From: Alkalihalobacterium chitinilyticum
GTDB lineage: Bacteria; Bacillota; Bacilli; Bacillales; Bacillaceae_F
Direction: 5' to 3'
Length of the DNA: 64,000 nucleotides
Assembly (NCBI RefSeq): GCF_029028005.1
Contig: NZ_JAOTPO010000007.1
Span: 62,001-126,000 of the forward strand
Part shown: positions 15,684 through 24,131 of the stretch, one piece after another
Numbering within the stretch: position 1 is the stretch's first letter
How the letters are laid out: each line of letters begins with the position of its first letter
Position numbers and translations under genes: made by a program
Notes under the pieces: generated by a model
The model's input: only the letters and a program-made list of their open reading frames with translations
Told to the model about the DNA's origin: nothing
Database searches by the model: none

Positions 15684-16115
15684 ATGCCTAATTTAGAAAA
15701 CTGTCCAAGGTGTGGCGGAATTTTCATAAAAGCACTGCGTTCAGTGTGTGATAAGTGTCATAGAGAAATTGATCAAATGTATCAAACTGTTTATACGTTT
15801 ATTCGAAAAAGAGATAATCGAAAAGCCACTTTACAAGAAGTGGTTGAAGCTACGGGGGTTAGTGAAGATTATATCCTTCAATTTATCCGTGAAGGACGGT
15901 TGCAATTAGCGCAGTTTCCAAACTTGGCATACCCATGCGATTTATGTGGAGCCATGATTCGAGAAGGGAAAATCTGTTCTAGTTGTAGAAACGACATGAG
16001 TAAGGATTTAAAACGTTATAAAGAACAAGAAGAACTTGCTGAACGAAATCAGGCTCAAGAAAAGGTAAAGCAAACGACTTATCACTTATTTGATAATGAT
16101 GTTAAGCGAAAATAG
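15684..16115 (+). CDS. yvyF: YvyF flagellar operon protein (TIGR03826-like)
   Basis: 143 residues: an N-terminal zinc ribbon (CPRCGG...CDKC), a helix-turn-helix-like middle segment (TLQEVVEATGVSEDYILQFIREG) and a second ribbon (CDLCG...CSSC). This is the family found upstream of flgM in Bacillus; a regulatory role is suspected but not defined. RBS AGGGGG. A short paralogue with the same ribbon-plus-helix layout lies at 26601. Confidence 0.88.
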   Translation: MPNLENCPRCGGIFIKALRSVCDKCHREIDQMYQTVYTFIRKRDNRKATLQEVVEATGVSEDYILQFIREGRLQLAQFPNLAYPCDLCGAMIREGKICSSCRNDMSKDLKRYKEQEELAERNQAQEKVKQTTYHLFDNDVKRK

Positions 16116-16118
16116 TGT

Positions 16119-16146
16119 TAAATAATCATTGATTTAGTTCCGATAT
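16119..16146 (+). promoter_or_regulatory. SigD promoter of flgM
   Basis: TAAA, 16 bases, TCCGATAT. It lies just after the yvyF stop codon and 47 bases before flgM. A SigD promoter at this place lets SigD drive its own antagonist, as in B. subtilis. Confidence 0.7.
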
Positions 16147-16192
16147 TATCTATATAAGTAGTATAGGGAATTAAAAGGAAGGAGTGTCATCA

Positions 16193-16453
16193 ATGAAGAT
16201 TAATCCATATCAATCGATTCAAAGCAACCCGTATCGAAAGCAAGTGGAAAAACAAGCATCAACGAGCGAAACAAAAATGAAGAAGGACGAAATTCAAATT
16301 TCGAAGGCAGCTTTAGAGCTTCAGCAAAGCACAAAAATTGATGCTGCTCGTCAAGAAAAAGTTAATGAATTAAAAGAACAAATTCAATCAGGAAATTACA
16401 AGATTGATGCTCAAGCTATAGCCAATAAGTTTTACGACTATTGGAACCAATGA
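16193..16453 (+). CDS. flgM: FlgM, anti-SigD factor
   Basis: 86 residues with a flexible N-terminus and a C-terminal SigD-binding region of two helices (EKVNELKEQIQSGNYKIDAQAIANKF). It holds SigD inactive until the hook-basal body is complete. GTG 16184 is in frame, but AAGGAG at 16178 points to ATG 16193. flgN follows 27 bases later. Confidence 0.93.
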   Translation: MKINPYQSIQSNPYRKQVEKQASTSETKMKKDEIQISKAALELQQSTKIDAARQEKVNELKEQIQSGNYKIDAQAIANKFYDYWNQ

Positions 16454-16480
16454 TAATTGAGACAGTCAGGAGGGGTGAGT

Positions 16481-16975
16481 ATGTCAGCAAAAGCGGTAAT
16501 CGCTGTATTAGCAGATCTTACTAAACTGCATAAAACATTCAATGAGATTGCACGAGAGAAAACAGATGTCATCCAAAAAAATGATATGCCTGCTTTAGAT
16601 GTACTCATCAAGAAAGAGGGGGCCCTGATTCACCAATTAAGAAAGCTTGAACAGGATCGTATGATTGTCGTTGAAGAGTATTTAAAAAGCAAGGGTTTGG
16701 TAACAGAAGGCGTAACGATGGATCAACTATTAGAATTAGCGCCAAAAGAGGAACAGCCTATCCTAACTAAAATACATCGGGCTTTAATGTCAGAAATTGA
16801 TAAATTAAAACAGAACAATGAGCTCAACCAGCAGCTCATTGAAGACTCGTTGCGGTTTGTGAACCTTTCCCTTGACCTGATGGCACCTGAACCGGATGAT
16901 GTGACCTATCAACGACCGATGCAAAAAAACTATGAGGCAGGTTCAAGTCGTTCGATATTTGACTCGAAAGCCTAG
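16481..16975 (+). CDS. flgN: FlgN, export chaperone for FlgK and FlgL
   Basis: 164 residues, mostly helical, of the FlgN family. It holds hook-filament junction proteins soluble before export, and its clients FlgK and FlgL are the next two genes. TTG 16457 is in frame, but AGGAGGGG directly precedes ATG 16481, which is chosen. The C-terminal tail carries a short polar segment (YQRPMQKNYEAGSS) of the type used for client binding. Confidence 0.9.
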   Translation: MSAKAVIAVLADLTKLHKTFNEIAREKTDVIQKNDMPALDVLIKKEGALIHQLRKLEQDRMIVVEEYLKSKGLVTEGVTMDQLLELAPKEEQPILTKIHRALMSEIDKLKQNNELNQQLIEDSLRFVNLSLDLMAPEPDDVTYQRPMQKNYEAGSSRSIFDSKA

Positions 16976-17022
16976 ATTATGAATAGAACACGAATGAGAG
17001 AAGAGAACGGAGGAACAACTGA

Positions 17023-18636
17023 ATGATTTCGTCATTTCACGGACTAGAAACGGCTCGTCGCAGTCTAATGGCCCATCAAGGTGCCCTTCATACGACGGGA
17101 CATAATATCGCTAATGCTAATACACCAGGTTACTCAAGACAACGCGTTAATTTAACACCAGGTGAACCTTTCCCTGGATCCTCTTTTTCACGACCGGGTA
17201 TACCTGGACAAATTGGGACGGGTGTTAAAATAGATTCAATTCAGAGATACCGGGAGCAGTTTCTTGATCTGCAATTTAGAAATGAAAACTCAAAACATGG
17301 ATTTTGGGATGCTAGATTTAATGCTCTTCATAAAATGGAAGATATACTAAATGAACCATCTGAAGAAGGAATCGCTAAAACAATGGACAAGTTTTGGAAC
17401 GCCTTGCAAGACTTATCTGTTCACCCTGAAGATTCAGGAGCGCGTTCAGTTGTTCGTCAACAAGGATATGCACTTGCAGAGACGTTCAATTATGTGGCTG
17501 ATTCTTTAAATACCGTACAGCGTGACCTGCAACAAGAAATTGACGGTAACGTTCGTGACATCAATTCATTAATCAATCAAATTAATAATATCAATCTACA
17601 AATCTCAAAAGTAGAGCCACATGGTTATGTACCTAATGATTTATATGACCGCCGTGATGTTTTAGTAGATGAACTTTCAAAGCTTGTAAATGTAAGAGTC
17701 GAACCTGTTCGAAGTGGCGGAAACCCTTCAAGTGTTGCGGAAGGACTATACACAATTAAACTAGCTGATGAAAATGGCCGTGATCTTGGGGTAACTTTAG
17801 TAGACGCTAGAAACAATCATATCAATGAAGTAAAAGTTAAATATGAACATAAACCAAATGGTGAAAAAGGTTTAATTGAAAAAATCTACTTCGGTCCTGC
17901 TGGTACTCTTTCATCTCCAAATAATATAGATATAGAGGGTGGAATTGCAGCGTTCCGTATAGATGAGTTCATGGCTCATGGTAAGTTTGTTGCCAATATG
18001 GAAGCTTACGGTTATTTTGATGAGCATAACGAAGAGCAAGGCCTTTATCCGAAGATGATGGAACAGCTTGATGTGATGGTATTTACGTTTGTTCAAGAAT
18101 TTAATTCTGTTCATCAATCAGGATGGAATTTAGACGATATTAATAATGGTAACAAAGGTCCGGGAATAAACTTTTTTACGTTTAACGAATTAGCAGATCA
18201 ACCAACGCTTAATAACCCGAAAGGTGCTGCTGCTAATCTTCGAGTATCAGAGGATATTAGAAATTCACTAGATAAAATTGCAGCTTCTACAAGAGGATAT
18301 GCAGGGGATGGAACGAACGGACTTGCTTTATCGAATGTAAAAGATCGTACACTCAATTTTGGCGGTTCAACGACGAATGTCCAAAGTTTCTATCAGGGGA
18401 TTATTGGTGATATGGCAGTGAATACACAAGAAGCTGACCGCATGAGACGGAACGCAGATACGTTAAGAGCCGCTGTAGAAGAACGGAGAATGTCTGCTAG
18501 TAATGTATCGCTAGACGAGGAAATGACTAATATCATAAAGTTTCAGCATGCTTATAATGCTGCTGCAAGAAACATCACGATGATCGATGATATGCTAGAC
18601 CGAATTATTAACCGAATGGGCCGTTCTGGTCTATAA
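17023..18636 (+). CDS. flgK: FlgK, hook-filament junction protein 1
   Basis: 537 residues. The N-terminal flagellar rod/hook motif (ALHTTGHNIANANTPGYSRQ) and C-terminal motif (DEEMTNIIKFQHAYNAAARN) form the coiled D0 region. The middle is variable. The protein joins the hook to the filament. RBS CGGAGGAAC. flgL follows after 17 bases. Confidence 0.95.
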   Translation: MISSFHGLETARRSLMAHQGALHTTGHNIANANTPGYSRQRVNLTPGEPFPGSSFSRPGIPGQIGTGVKIDSIQRYREQFLDLQFRNENSKHGFWDARFNALHKMEDILNEPSEEGIAKTMDKFWNALQDLSVHPEDSGARSVVRQQGYALAETFNYVADSLNTVQRDLQQEIDGNVRDINSLINQINNINLQISKVEPHGYVPNDLYDRRDVLVDELSKLVNVRVEPVRSGGNPSSVAEGLYTIKLADENGRDLGVTLVDARNNHINEVKVKYEHKPNGEKGLIEKIYFGPAGTLSSPNNIDIEGGIAAFRIDEFMAHGKFVANMEAYGYFDEHNEEQGLYPKMMEQLDVMVFTFVQEFNSVHQSGWNLDDINNGNKGPGINFFTFNELADQPTLNNPKGAAANLRVSEDIRNSLDKIAASTRGYAGDGTNGLALSNVKDRTLNFGGSTTNVQSFYQGIIGDMAVNTQEADRMRRNADTLRAAVEERRMSASNVSLDEEMTNIIKFQHAYNAAARNITMIDDMLDRIINRMGRSGL

Positions 18637-18653
18637 GCGAGGTAGATGAATAG

Positions 18654-19790
18654 ATGCGTGTAACTCAATCAATGCTATCAAATAATACCTTACGTCATAT
18701 CAATCAAGGGTATGAGCGTCTAGGTAAACTCCAAGATCAATTATCTAGTCAAAAAAAGATTACTCGAGCTCATCAAGATCCAGTTGTGGCGATGAACGGG
18801 ATGCGCTATCGAACCCAAGTGACTGAGGTTGAACAATTCAAGCGTAATATAGCGGAAGTACACAACTGGATGGACACGGCTGATTCGGCGTTAGATATAA
18901 CGACTCAAGCTCTTCATCGTATTCGTGAGTTAACCGTTCAAGCTGCAAATGACTCTTATGAACCAGAGCAACGGGCAAATATAGCAAAAGAAATCGAACA
19001 GCTTCGTGCCCATATCGAATCGATGGCGAATACGAAATCGAACAATAAATATATTTTCAATGGTGCGAATACAACGAATGCGCCTGTTAATGCAAATATG
19101 ATGAATTTAGGGCTTAATGCGATTCCAAACCATCAAACAGATCAACTTGAAGTTGCTTTTAACGGTAAGGTGTTTTCGTTTGATAATGTGAATGGTAACA
19201 GCTATACGTATGTGAATGGGAATGAGTCCATTACCATTACAATCGATCAACCGACAAATGCTGTGACTCATACGTTCCCTGATCCAAATAGTCAAGCCGA
19301 CCCTCCTGCAATGATTAGTGAACCTTTGAAAGAATGGGAAGTGACGGTTTCCCAGAAGGGTGCCGTTTCAACGAACGAACAAACGATTGAAATCGAAATT
19401 TTAAAAGGCGTAACCCTGCCTGTGACGGTAACTCCACAAAATATTTTTTCAAATGCTCTCTTTGGAGATATCATTCGTCTAGAGAATGCGTTGAAAGATC
19501 CAGATACATTGGGTGAGGATCTGTCAAAATTAATTAGTAATTTTGATCATCATATAGACCAACTTGTGGCAGAGCGTGCAGAATTAGGGGCCCGCATTAA
19601 CCGTGTCGAAATGGTCGATCGCCGCTTGATGGATCAAGAGGTTATCGCCAAACGCATTATGTCCAATAACGAAGATGCTGACATCGAGCGTGTCATCATG
19701 GAACTAATGATACAAGAAAGCACCCACCGTGCAGCCCTTTCAACCGGCGCCCGGATCATGCAGCCAACCTTAATGGACTTCTTAAGGTAA
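18654..19790 (+). CDS. flgL: FlgL, hook-filament junction protein 2
   Basis: 378 residues with flagellin-like terminal regions (RVTQSMLSNNTLRHINQGY at the start, MELMIQESTHRAALSTGARI near the end) and a variable centre. It forms the adapter between FlgK and flagellin. It is longer than some FlgL proteins because of a beta-rich insert around residues 150-270. Same operon as flgM-flgN-flgK. Confidence 0.93.
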   Translation: MRVTQSMLSNNTLRHINQGYERLGKLQDQLSSQKKITRAHQDPVVAMNGMRYRTQVTEVEQFKRNIAEVHNWMDTADSALDITTQALHRIRELTVQAANDSYEPEQRANIAKEIEQLRAHIESMANTKSNNKYIFNGANTTNAPVNANMMNLGLNAIPNHQTDQLEVAFNGKVFSFDNVNGNSYTYVNGNESITITIDQPTNAVTHTFPDPNSQADPPAMISEPLKEWEVTVSQKGAVSTNEQTIEIEILKGVTLPVTVTPQNIFSNALFGDIIRLENALKDPDTLGEDLSKLISNFDHHIDQLVAERAELGARINRVEMVDRRLMDQEVIAKRIMSNNEDADIERVIMELMIQESTHRAALSTGARIMQPTLMDFLR

Positions 19791-19802
19791 AACATAACCG
19801 AA

Positions 19803-19837
19803 CGGTGCCAGGTACCTTTTTATGGTACCTGGCACCG
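19803..19837. repeat. Palindromic element, copy 3 (short form)
   Basis: Perfect 14-base arms (CGGTGCCAGGTACC and its complement) with a 7-base loop TTTTTAT. It lies between flgL and yviE inside the operon, so it would be transcribed. Confidence 0.85.
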
Positions 19838-19859
19838 ATTATAACAGGGGGGAGTTTGA

Positions 19860-20438
19860 ATGAACCTGCCTCAATTACATATTTCAACTAATCGTGCTGA
19901 AATCGGAATCAGGTCGCAAAAGCCAGCGATGAGGATCCAGCAACCTCACGCTGACTTAAAGATCGACCAAAACTATATCGACATCTTACGAATCAGCAAA
20001 AGAGCATCGAAGCTGCATATCGATCAATCACAAGCTTTTGCTGATGCGAATTTAAAAAATAGTAAACAATTATTAAGTGATGTTGTGAACCGAGGCGAAC
20101 AAAAAGCGATGCAATATATCGCGAAAGTTGCTCAGCAAGGGGATCAACTAATGAAGATAGAAAATGGAGACGGTGCAATCCAACAAATTGCTAAATCAAA
20201 CAGCCAATTTAAAACGTATGATTTTAACGTTGGTATGATTCCGCGACCATTTTCAGTGAAGATCAATTATGACCCAGGAGAAACGAACATCCAGGTCAAC
20301 CGTCAAGATGTGCAAATCAGTGTCAATCGAAATGAACCTCGGATTGATATCCCGAAATGGCAAAGCCAAGCATATCTGAAACAGAAGAACAGCATTTCCT
20401 TTCAGGCTGTTGGCATTAATGTGAATAAAGGGTTGTAG
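19860..20438 (+). CDS. yviE: YviE (DUF6470) flagellar-locus protein
   Basis: 192 residues, no signal peptide or membrane helix. Repeated short patterns (QLHISTNRAEIGI, DLKIDQNYIDI, INYDPGETNIQVNRQDVQI) match the YviE/DUF6470 proteins located between flgL and fliW in Bacillus. The function is unknown. RBS GGGGGGAG. A terminator follows, so fliW-csrA start a new unit or depend on readthrough. Confidence 0.85.
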   Translation: MNLPQLHISTNRAEIGIRSQKPAMRIQQPHADLKIDQNYIDILRISKRASKLHIDQSQAFADANLKNSKQLLSDVVNRGEQKAMQYIAKVAQQGDQLMKIENGDGAIQQIAKSNSQFKTYDFNVGMIPRPFSVKINYDPGETNIQVNRQDVQISVNRNEPRIDIPKWQSQAYLKQKNSISFQAVGINVNKGL

Positions 20439-20450
20439 TTCTACATGACA

Positions 20451-20481
20451 AGGTCACCGGTTGATGGGTGACTTTTTATTT
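20451..20481 (+). terminator. Terminator after yviE
   Basis: GTCACC/GGGTGAC stem followed by TTTTTATTTT. Confidence 0.75.
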
Positions 20482-20590
20482 TAGCAGATAGATAAAACAA
20501 CTGGATTAAACAGACAAAGATTGCATTCAGGTATGACAATTCTATAAGATGGTAACAAATACTTATAAGTTAGAAAGTTGTGGTGACGTT

Positions 20591-21040
20591 ATGAAGATTG
20601 AAACGAAGTTTAGTGGAGAAGTGAATATCGTAGAAGAAGACATACTAACCTTTTCTAAAGGTCTACCGGCATTTGAAGAAGAGACCGAATTTGTTTTATT
20701 ACCGTTCGCAGAAGGAACGCCTTTTTATATGTTGCAGTCCGTGAAAACAGTGGAAACAGCGTTTATGGTCGTTAATCCGTTTCACTTTTTCCAAGATTAC
20801 TCGGTTAAGCTATCCGATAGTGTTATTGAAATACTTGAGATAGCAAAAGAAGAAGATGTGGCTATTTATACGATCGTGACCATTAAAGAGCCTTTCACCG
20901 AATCAACTGTAAACCTCCAAGGCCCAATCATAATAAACACAGCAAAAAACACAGGGAAACAATTTGTCATGGTAGAAAGCGAATATGATACAAAACACAA
21001 ACTGATCGTCGAAGGCTCAAAGGTGGGGGAGGAAAAGTAA
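20591..21040 (+). CDS. fliW: FliW, CsrA antagonist and flagellin-binding assembly factor
   Basis: 149 residues of the FliW family (EEDILTFSKGLPAFEEETEF, FMVVNPFHFFQDY). FliW binds Hag in the cytoplasm; when Hag is exported, free FliW binds CsrA and relieves hag repression. An ATG at 20549 is in frame but has no RBS; ATG 20591 matches family starts (MKIET). The stop codon abuts the csrA start, as expected for partners. Confidence 0.93.
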   Translation: MKIETKFSGEVNIVEEDILTFSKGLPAFEEETEFVLLPFAEGTPFYMLQSVKTVETAFMVVNPFHFFQDYSVKLSDSVIEILEIAKEEDVAIYTIVTIKEPFTESTVNLQGPIIINTAKNTGKQFVMVESEYDTKHKLIVEGSKVGEEK

Positions 21041-21265
21041 ATGCTCGTATTATCGAGAAAAAAGAACCAATCCATAAAGATTGGGGATGACATTGAAATC
21101 ACCGTCCTTGCCGTTGATGGAGATCAAATAAAGCTAGGGATCGAAGCCCCGAAAAACTTAGATATCCATCGGAAAGAAGTGTATCTTGCTATTCAGGAGG
21201 AGAATAGTCAAGCTGCTGCGAGTGTTTCAGTAGTGGGGTTGCAGGAGTTTTTGAAGGGGAAATAG
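21041..21265 (+). CDS. csrA: CsrA, translational repressor of hag
   Basis: 74 residues. The core [20 protein letters not shown] and [12 protein letters not shown] contain the RNA-binding residues of CsrA. It represses hag translation by covering the Shine-Dalgarno sequence; two GGA sites are visible in the hag leader. It starts immediately after the fliW stop. Confidence 0.97.
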   Translation: MLVLSRKKNQSIKIGDDIEITVLAVDGDQIKLGIEAPKNLDIHRKEVYLAIQEENSQAAASVSVVGLQEFLKGK

Positions 21266-21280
21266 GGATGAAAGAAAGCA

Positions 21281-21314
21281 GGATTTGTCTCGGGGCAAGT
21301 TCTGTTTTTTATTT
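21281..21314 (+). terminator. Terminator after csrA
   Basis: Imperfect stem CAGGATTTG/CAAGTTCTG with wobble pairs, then TTTTTTATTT. Confidence 0.6.
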
Positions 21315-21480
21315 GGTTGAATGCTGGTTTTGGAGAGGAAAGTAGCAAGAGTTAACCTCAATAATGTAAAAAAATATTAGAGTGCCTACAAACCTTCATG
21401 TTGAATGCTAGGTATTTAGACTTCAAAATTACCCATTTTGTTACAGAATATTGAACAACAAAAAAATCCTAAAAAACTAT

Positions 21481-21507
21481 TAAACTTTTGCCGAACCTAG
21501 TCGATAT
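21481..21507 (+). promoter_or_regulatory. SigD promoter of hag
   Basis: TAAA, exactly 15 bases, GTCGATAT, with an AT-rich upstream flank. It gives a leader of about 115 bases. Confidence 0.85.
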
Positions 21508-21514
21508 AAATAAT

Positions 21515-21567
21515 GTAGCAGCAATAAGAACGTTGTATCCGGCCGGTGCATCGGTCTTATTGCCTAC
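21515..21567 (+). promoter_or_regulatory. Hairpin in the hag 5' leader
   Basis: GCAATAAGA (21521) pairs with TCTTATTGC (21555), extended by GTAG/CTAC across a 2-base bulge. The loop contains CCGGCCGG. It lies near the mRNA 5' end and may stabilise the very abundant flagellin message. Confidence 0.7.
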
Positions 21568-21585
21568 AAAACTATCAAAATCCAA

Positions 21586-21620
21586 CCACAAGGACGTGGG
21601 CGGAGTACACTCAAGGAGGA
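21586..21620 (+). promoter_or_regulatory. CsrA-binding sites in the hag leader
   Basis: Site 1 (21586-21599) is a small hairpin, CCAC-AAGGAC-GTGG, that shows GGA in its loop, the classic CsrA ligand. Site 2 (21611-21620), TCAAGGAGGA, overlaps the Shine-Dalgarno sequence. The arrangement matches the B. subtilis mechanism. Confidence 0.75.
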
Positions 21621-21628
21621 AAATTATT

Positions 21629-22444
21629 ATGATTATCAACAATAACTTAAATGCAATGAATGCACACCGTCAGATGGGGATGAACTTAAACGCTAACGGA
21701 AACTCAATGGAGAAATTATCATCAGGTCTTCGTATTAACCGTGCTGGTGATGATGCAGCTGGTCTAGCTATCTCTGAAAAAATGCGTGCTCAAGTACGTG
21801 GTTTAGATATGGCTTCAAAAAATGCACAAGATGGAATCTCTTTAATTCAAACTGCTGAAGGTGCATTAAACGAAACACATGCAATCTTACAACGTATGCG
21901 TGAATTATCGGTTCAATCAGCAAACGATACAAATACGGATGATGACCGTGCTGAATTACAGAAAGAAGTAGCACAATTGATTCAAGAAATCGATAGAATT
22001 GCAACAGATACGACTTTTAATACTCAAAAGTTATTTGATGGAAACTTCACTGGTAAAGAAATTCATATTGGTGCGGATGCAGGACAAACATTAACTATCG
22101 GCATTAGAGATATGGGTGCCACTACAGTATTATCAGTACATGCAGTGGATATTGCATCTCAAGGTGGAGCCGATGGTGCTATCACAACTATCGATAATGC
22201 GATCAAGGAATTATCATCTGAGCGTTCTCAACTAGGTGCATGGCAAAATCGTTTAGAGCATACTACTAAAAACTTAGATAATGCTTCTGAAAACTTACAA
22301 GCTGCAGAATCTCGTATCCGTGATACTGACATGGCTAAGGAAATGATGGAATTTACTCGTTCTAACATCCTTAACCAAGCATCTCAAGCAATGCTAGCTC
22401 AAGCTAACCAACAGCCACAAGCTGTATTACAATTACTTCGTTAA
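21629..22444 (+). CDS. hag: Hag, major flagellin
   Basis: 271 residues with conserved termini (MIINNNLNAMNAHRQ; KLSSGLRINRAGDDAAGLAI; NILNQASQAMLAQANQ) and a short variable centre typical of Bacillus flagellin. It forms the filament. The frame is open upstream to 21488, but AAGGAGG directly before ATG 21629 fixes the start. Control: SigD promoter and CsrA-FliW. Confidence 0.98.
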   Translation: MIINNNLNAMNAHRQMGMNLNANGNSMEKLSSGLRINRAGDDAAGLAISEKMRAQVRGLDMASKNAQDGISLIQTAEGALNETHAILQRMRELSVQSANDTNTDDDRAELQKEVAQLIQEIDRIATDTTFNTQKLFDGNFTGKEIHIGADAGQTLTIGIRDMGATTVLSVHAVDIASQGGADGAITTIDNAIKELSSERSQLGAWQNRLEHTTKNLDNASENLQAAESRIRDTDMAKEMMEFTRSNILNQASQAMLAQANQQPQAVLQLLR

Positions 22445-22461
22445 TTTTATATCTAACTTAA

Positions 22462-22494
22462 GGGAGACTCTAGTTATGCTAGGGTCTCTTTTTA
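22462..22494 (+). terminator. Terminator after hag
   Basis: GAGACTCTAG/CTAGGGTCTC stem with TTTTTT tail. Confidence 0.85.
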
Positions 22495-22522
22495 CAATTT
22501 TGTGGAAATAAGGAGAAGTAAA

Positions 22523-22834
22523 ATGGTTAATACACTACATGTACAATTAGTTAATGCATTTTCTAGGTATATTAAGACAAATGCTAAATTTATTATAAGT
22601 GTAACTAGGTTTGAAACAACAGATTTTAGCGAGAGACTATTAGAAACATTCAATACAAGTGATATTCATGAGGGAGTAATCGCTATTGAGACACTTTATG
22701 ATAAATATATAAAGGAATATCCTAATATGAAGATTGTAATTCAATTAGAAGGAAATGATATTTGGAATCATAACAATAAGAGATTACAGAATTCTGGGAA
22801 GATTAATATAATAATCGTAATAGCATATTTATAA
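22523..22834 (+). CDS. Hypothetical protein, 103 aa
   Basis: AAGGAG lies 8-9 bases before ATG 22523. The product is mixed alpha/beta-like (YIKTNAKFIISVTRFETTD, EYPNMKIVIQLEGNDIW) with no signal peptide, membrane helix or cysteine. I do not recognise it. It lies between the hag terminator and a decayed RadC-like gene, so it may itself be a shortened remnant of accessory DNA; the low-GC, Asn/Ile-rich C-terminus fits that. Confidence 0.5.
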   Translation: MVNTLHVQLVNAFSRYIKTNAKFIISVTRFETTDFSERLLETFNTSDIHEGVIAIETLYDKYIKEYPNMKIVIQLEGNDIWNHNNKRLQNSGKINIIIVIAYL

Positions 22835-23028
22835 TAGAGCGATCTGTGATATTCAAGATTATAAAACAAGAGTTAATACATACACACAGTAACAACTGAA
22901 CCTTCAGACATATACTATAAAATTGAAAATACGTTTGTTCAATGAGCACTTGTTCAAGAAACAAGCGACCTAAGCCTCTACTTCCATTATTCGAGTAGAG
23001 ACTATTTCAATATTAGGGGGAATCTGAA

Positions 23029-23577
23029 ATGAACACGTATCAATCAGCAGTCAAACAAGAATAGAGAAACTGGAGAGAAGAAACAACCTGCAAAGAGAGC
23101 CAATTTTGATAGCTTACGAATGGTCAAAAAATATAGTTTGTTGTACGAGAAGGATTCTGTCAGTCTCCAGCGGATGTGACTGAAGCTTGCCCCATTCCAT
23201 TCTACTTGGACAAAGAAGCCTGTGTCGTTGTTCCACTCAATACGAAAAATGAGCCATTTGCAATCTACAAGGTAAGTATTAGTCCACTCAATGTTTCAAT
23301 TGCCCTTCTAAGAAAGGTACTATAATTTGTTTTTCAGTAGGAGTTGTTAGTCCCTCATAATCATCAGAGTAGGAAAGTCCATCAAAGCCACGAAGACATA
23401 GAGGGTAACTAAGAGGCTCGCAGAATGTAAAAAATAGTGGACATAGAGTTAATTGACCGCAACATTATTGGTGAAGCAGGAAAATATTTGTCTATGATTG
23501 AAAAAGAATTATTTTTATGGACAATCGGTTCCCCGCTATTAAAAGTTAGACTTTCAGTGGCTCAACTGCGGCATTAG
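23029..23577 (+). pseudogene. RadC-family (JAB/MPN domain) pseudogene
   Basis: The start has a good RBS (TAGGGGGAATCTGAAATG), but a stop follows after 11 codons. Family sequence then reappears in shifting frames: RANFDSLRMVKKYSLLYEK, QSPADVTEACPIPFYLDKEA, VVVPLNTKNEPFAIYKVSIS, a JAMM-like HNHQSRKVHQSHED with the same spacing as RadC HNHPSGDPTPSRED, then VTKRLAEC and VDIELIDRNIIGEAGKYLS. At least three frameshifts and a stop break it. Intact relatives are typically carried on phages, plasmids or integrative elements, so this is a relic of a mobile insertion between hag and flaG. Confidence 0.8.
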
Positions 23578-23709
23578 GTTCAAGATATTTCTGTAGGTGT
23601 TTTAGTCAGCAAGCATGCATATCAAGATATGGATTAGACTATAAAAAAATCTAATGTTAAGGGCTAACTGTCTATTTAGTTATTGTCAGTTATTAAATTT
23701 TAAAACCCT

Positions 23710-23736
23710 TAAATAATTATCATAAGTAGCCGATAT
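23710..23736 (+). promoter_or_regulatory. SigD promoter of flaG-fliD-fliS-fliT
   Basis: TAAA, 15 bases, GCCGATAT, followed by AAAC. It lies 33 bases before the flaG start. Confidence 0.85.
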
Positions 23737-23768
23737 AAACAAAAAGAATAGTTTAGGGGAGAATTCTT

Positions 23769-24116
23769 ATGGAAATAAATCGTCCTATTCCAACAAGTCC
23801 TATTGTTCCGCAACCTTTAAAAGCTGAAAAGCCTATTCATCATGATACTAGAGTCGGAAAAATCGAACAATCTTCTACTAATCAAGAGAAAAACATCAAT
23901 GACGTGCTAAAGAAAATTGAAGGAATGAATGATTTTTTAAAGTCAGCTAACACAAGTTTGAAGTTCAACCTTCATGAAGAATTGAACGAGTATTACATTA
24001 CGATCGTAGATGAGAGTACAAATGAAGTTGTTAAAGAAGTTCCTCCTAAGAAATTACTAGATATTTATGCGACAATGAAAGAAACAATCGGTTTATTTAT
24101 AGATAAAAAGATATAA
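23769..24116 (+). CDS. flaG: FlaG (YvyC) flagellar protein
   Basis: 115 residues. The variable N-terminus is followed by the FlaG domain (LKFNLHEELNEYYITIVDE, VVKEVPPKKLLDIYATMKE). It affects filament length or assembly in several bacteria; the mechanism is unclear. RBS GGGGAG. It is the first gene of the SigD-driven fliD operon. Confidence 0.93.
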   Translation: MEINRPIPTSPIVPQPLKAEKPIHHDTRVGKIEQSSTNQEKNINDVLKKIEGMNDFLKSANTSLKFNLHEELNEYYITIVDESTNEVVKEVPPKKLLDIYATMKETIGLFIDKKI

Positions 24117-24131
24117 AGTGTGGTGTAAACA

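Noticed and set aside
21488-21628. In-frame N-terminal extension of Hag of 47 codons from a TTG
   Set aside because: It runs through the SigD -10 and the untranslated leader; the strong RBS and conserved flagellin N-terminus fix the start at 21629.
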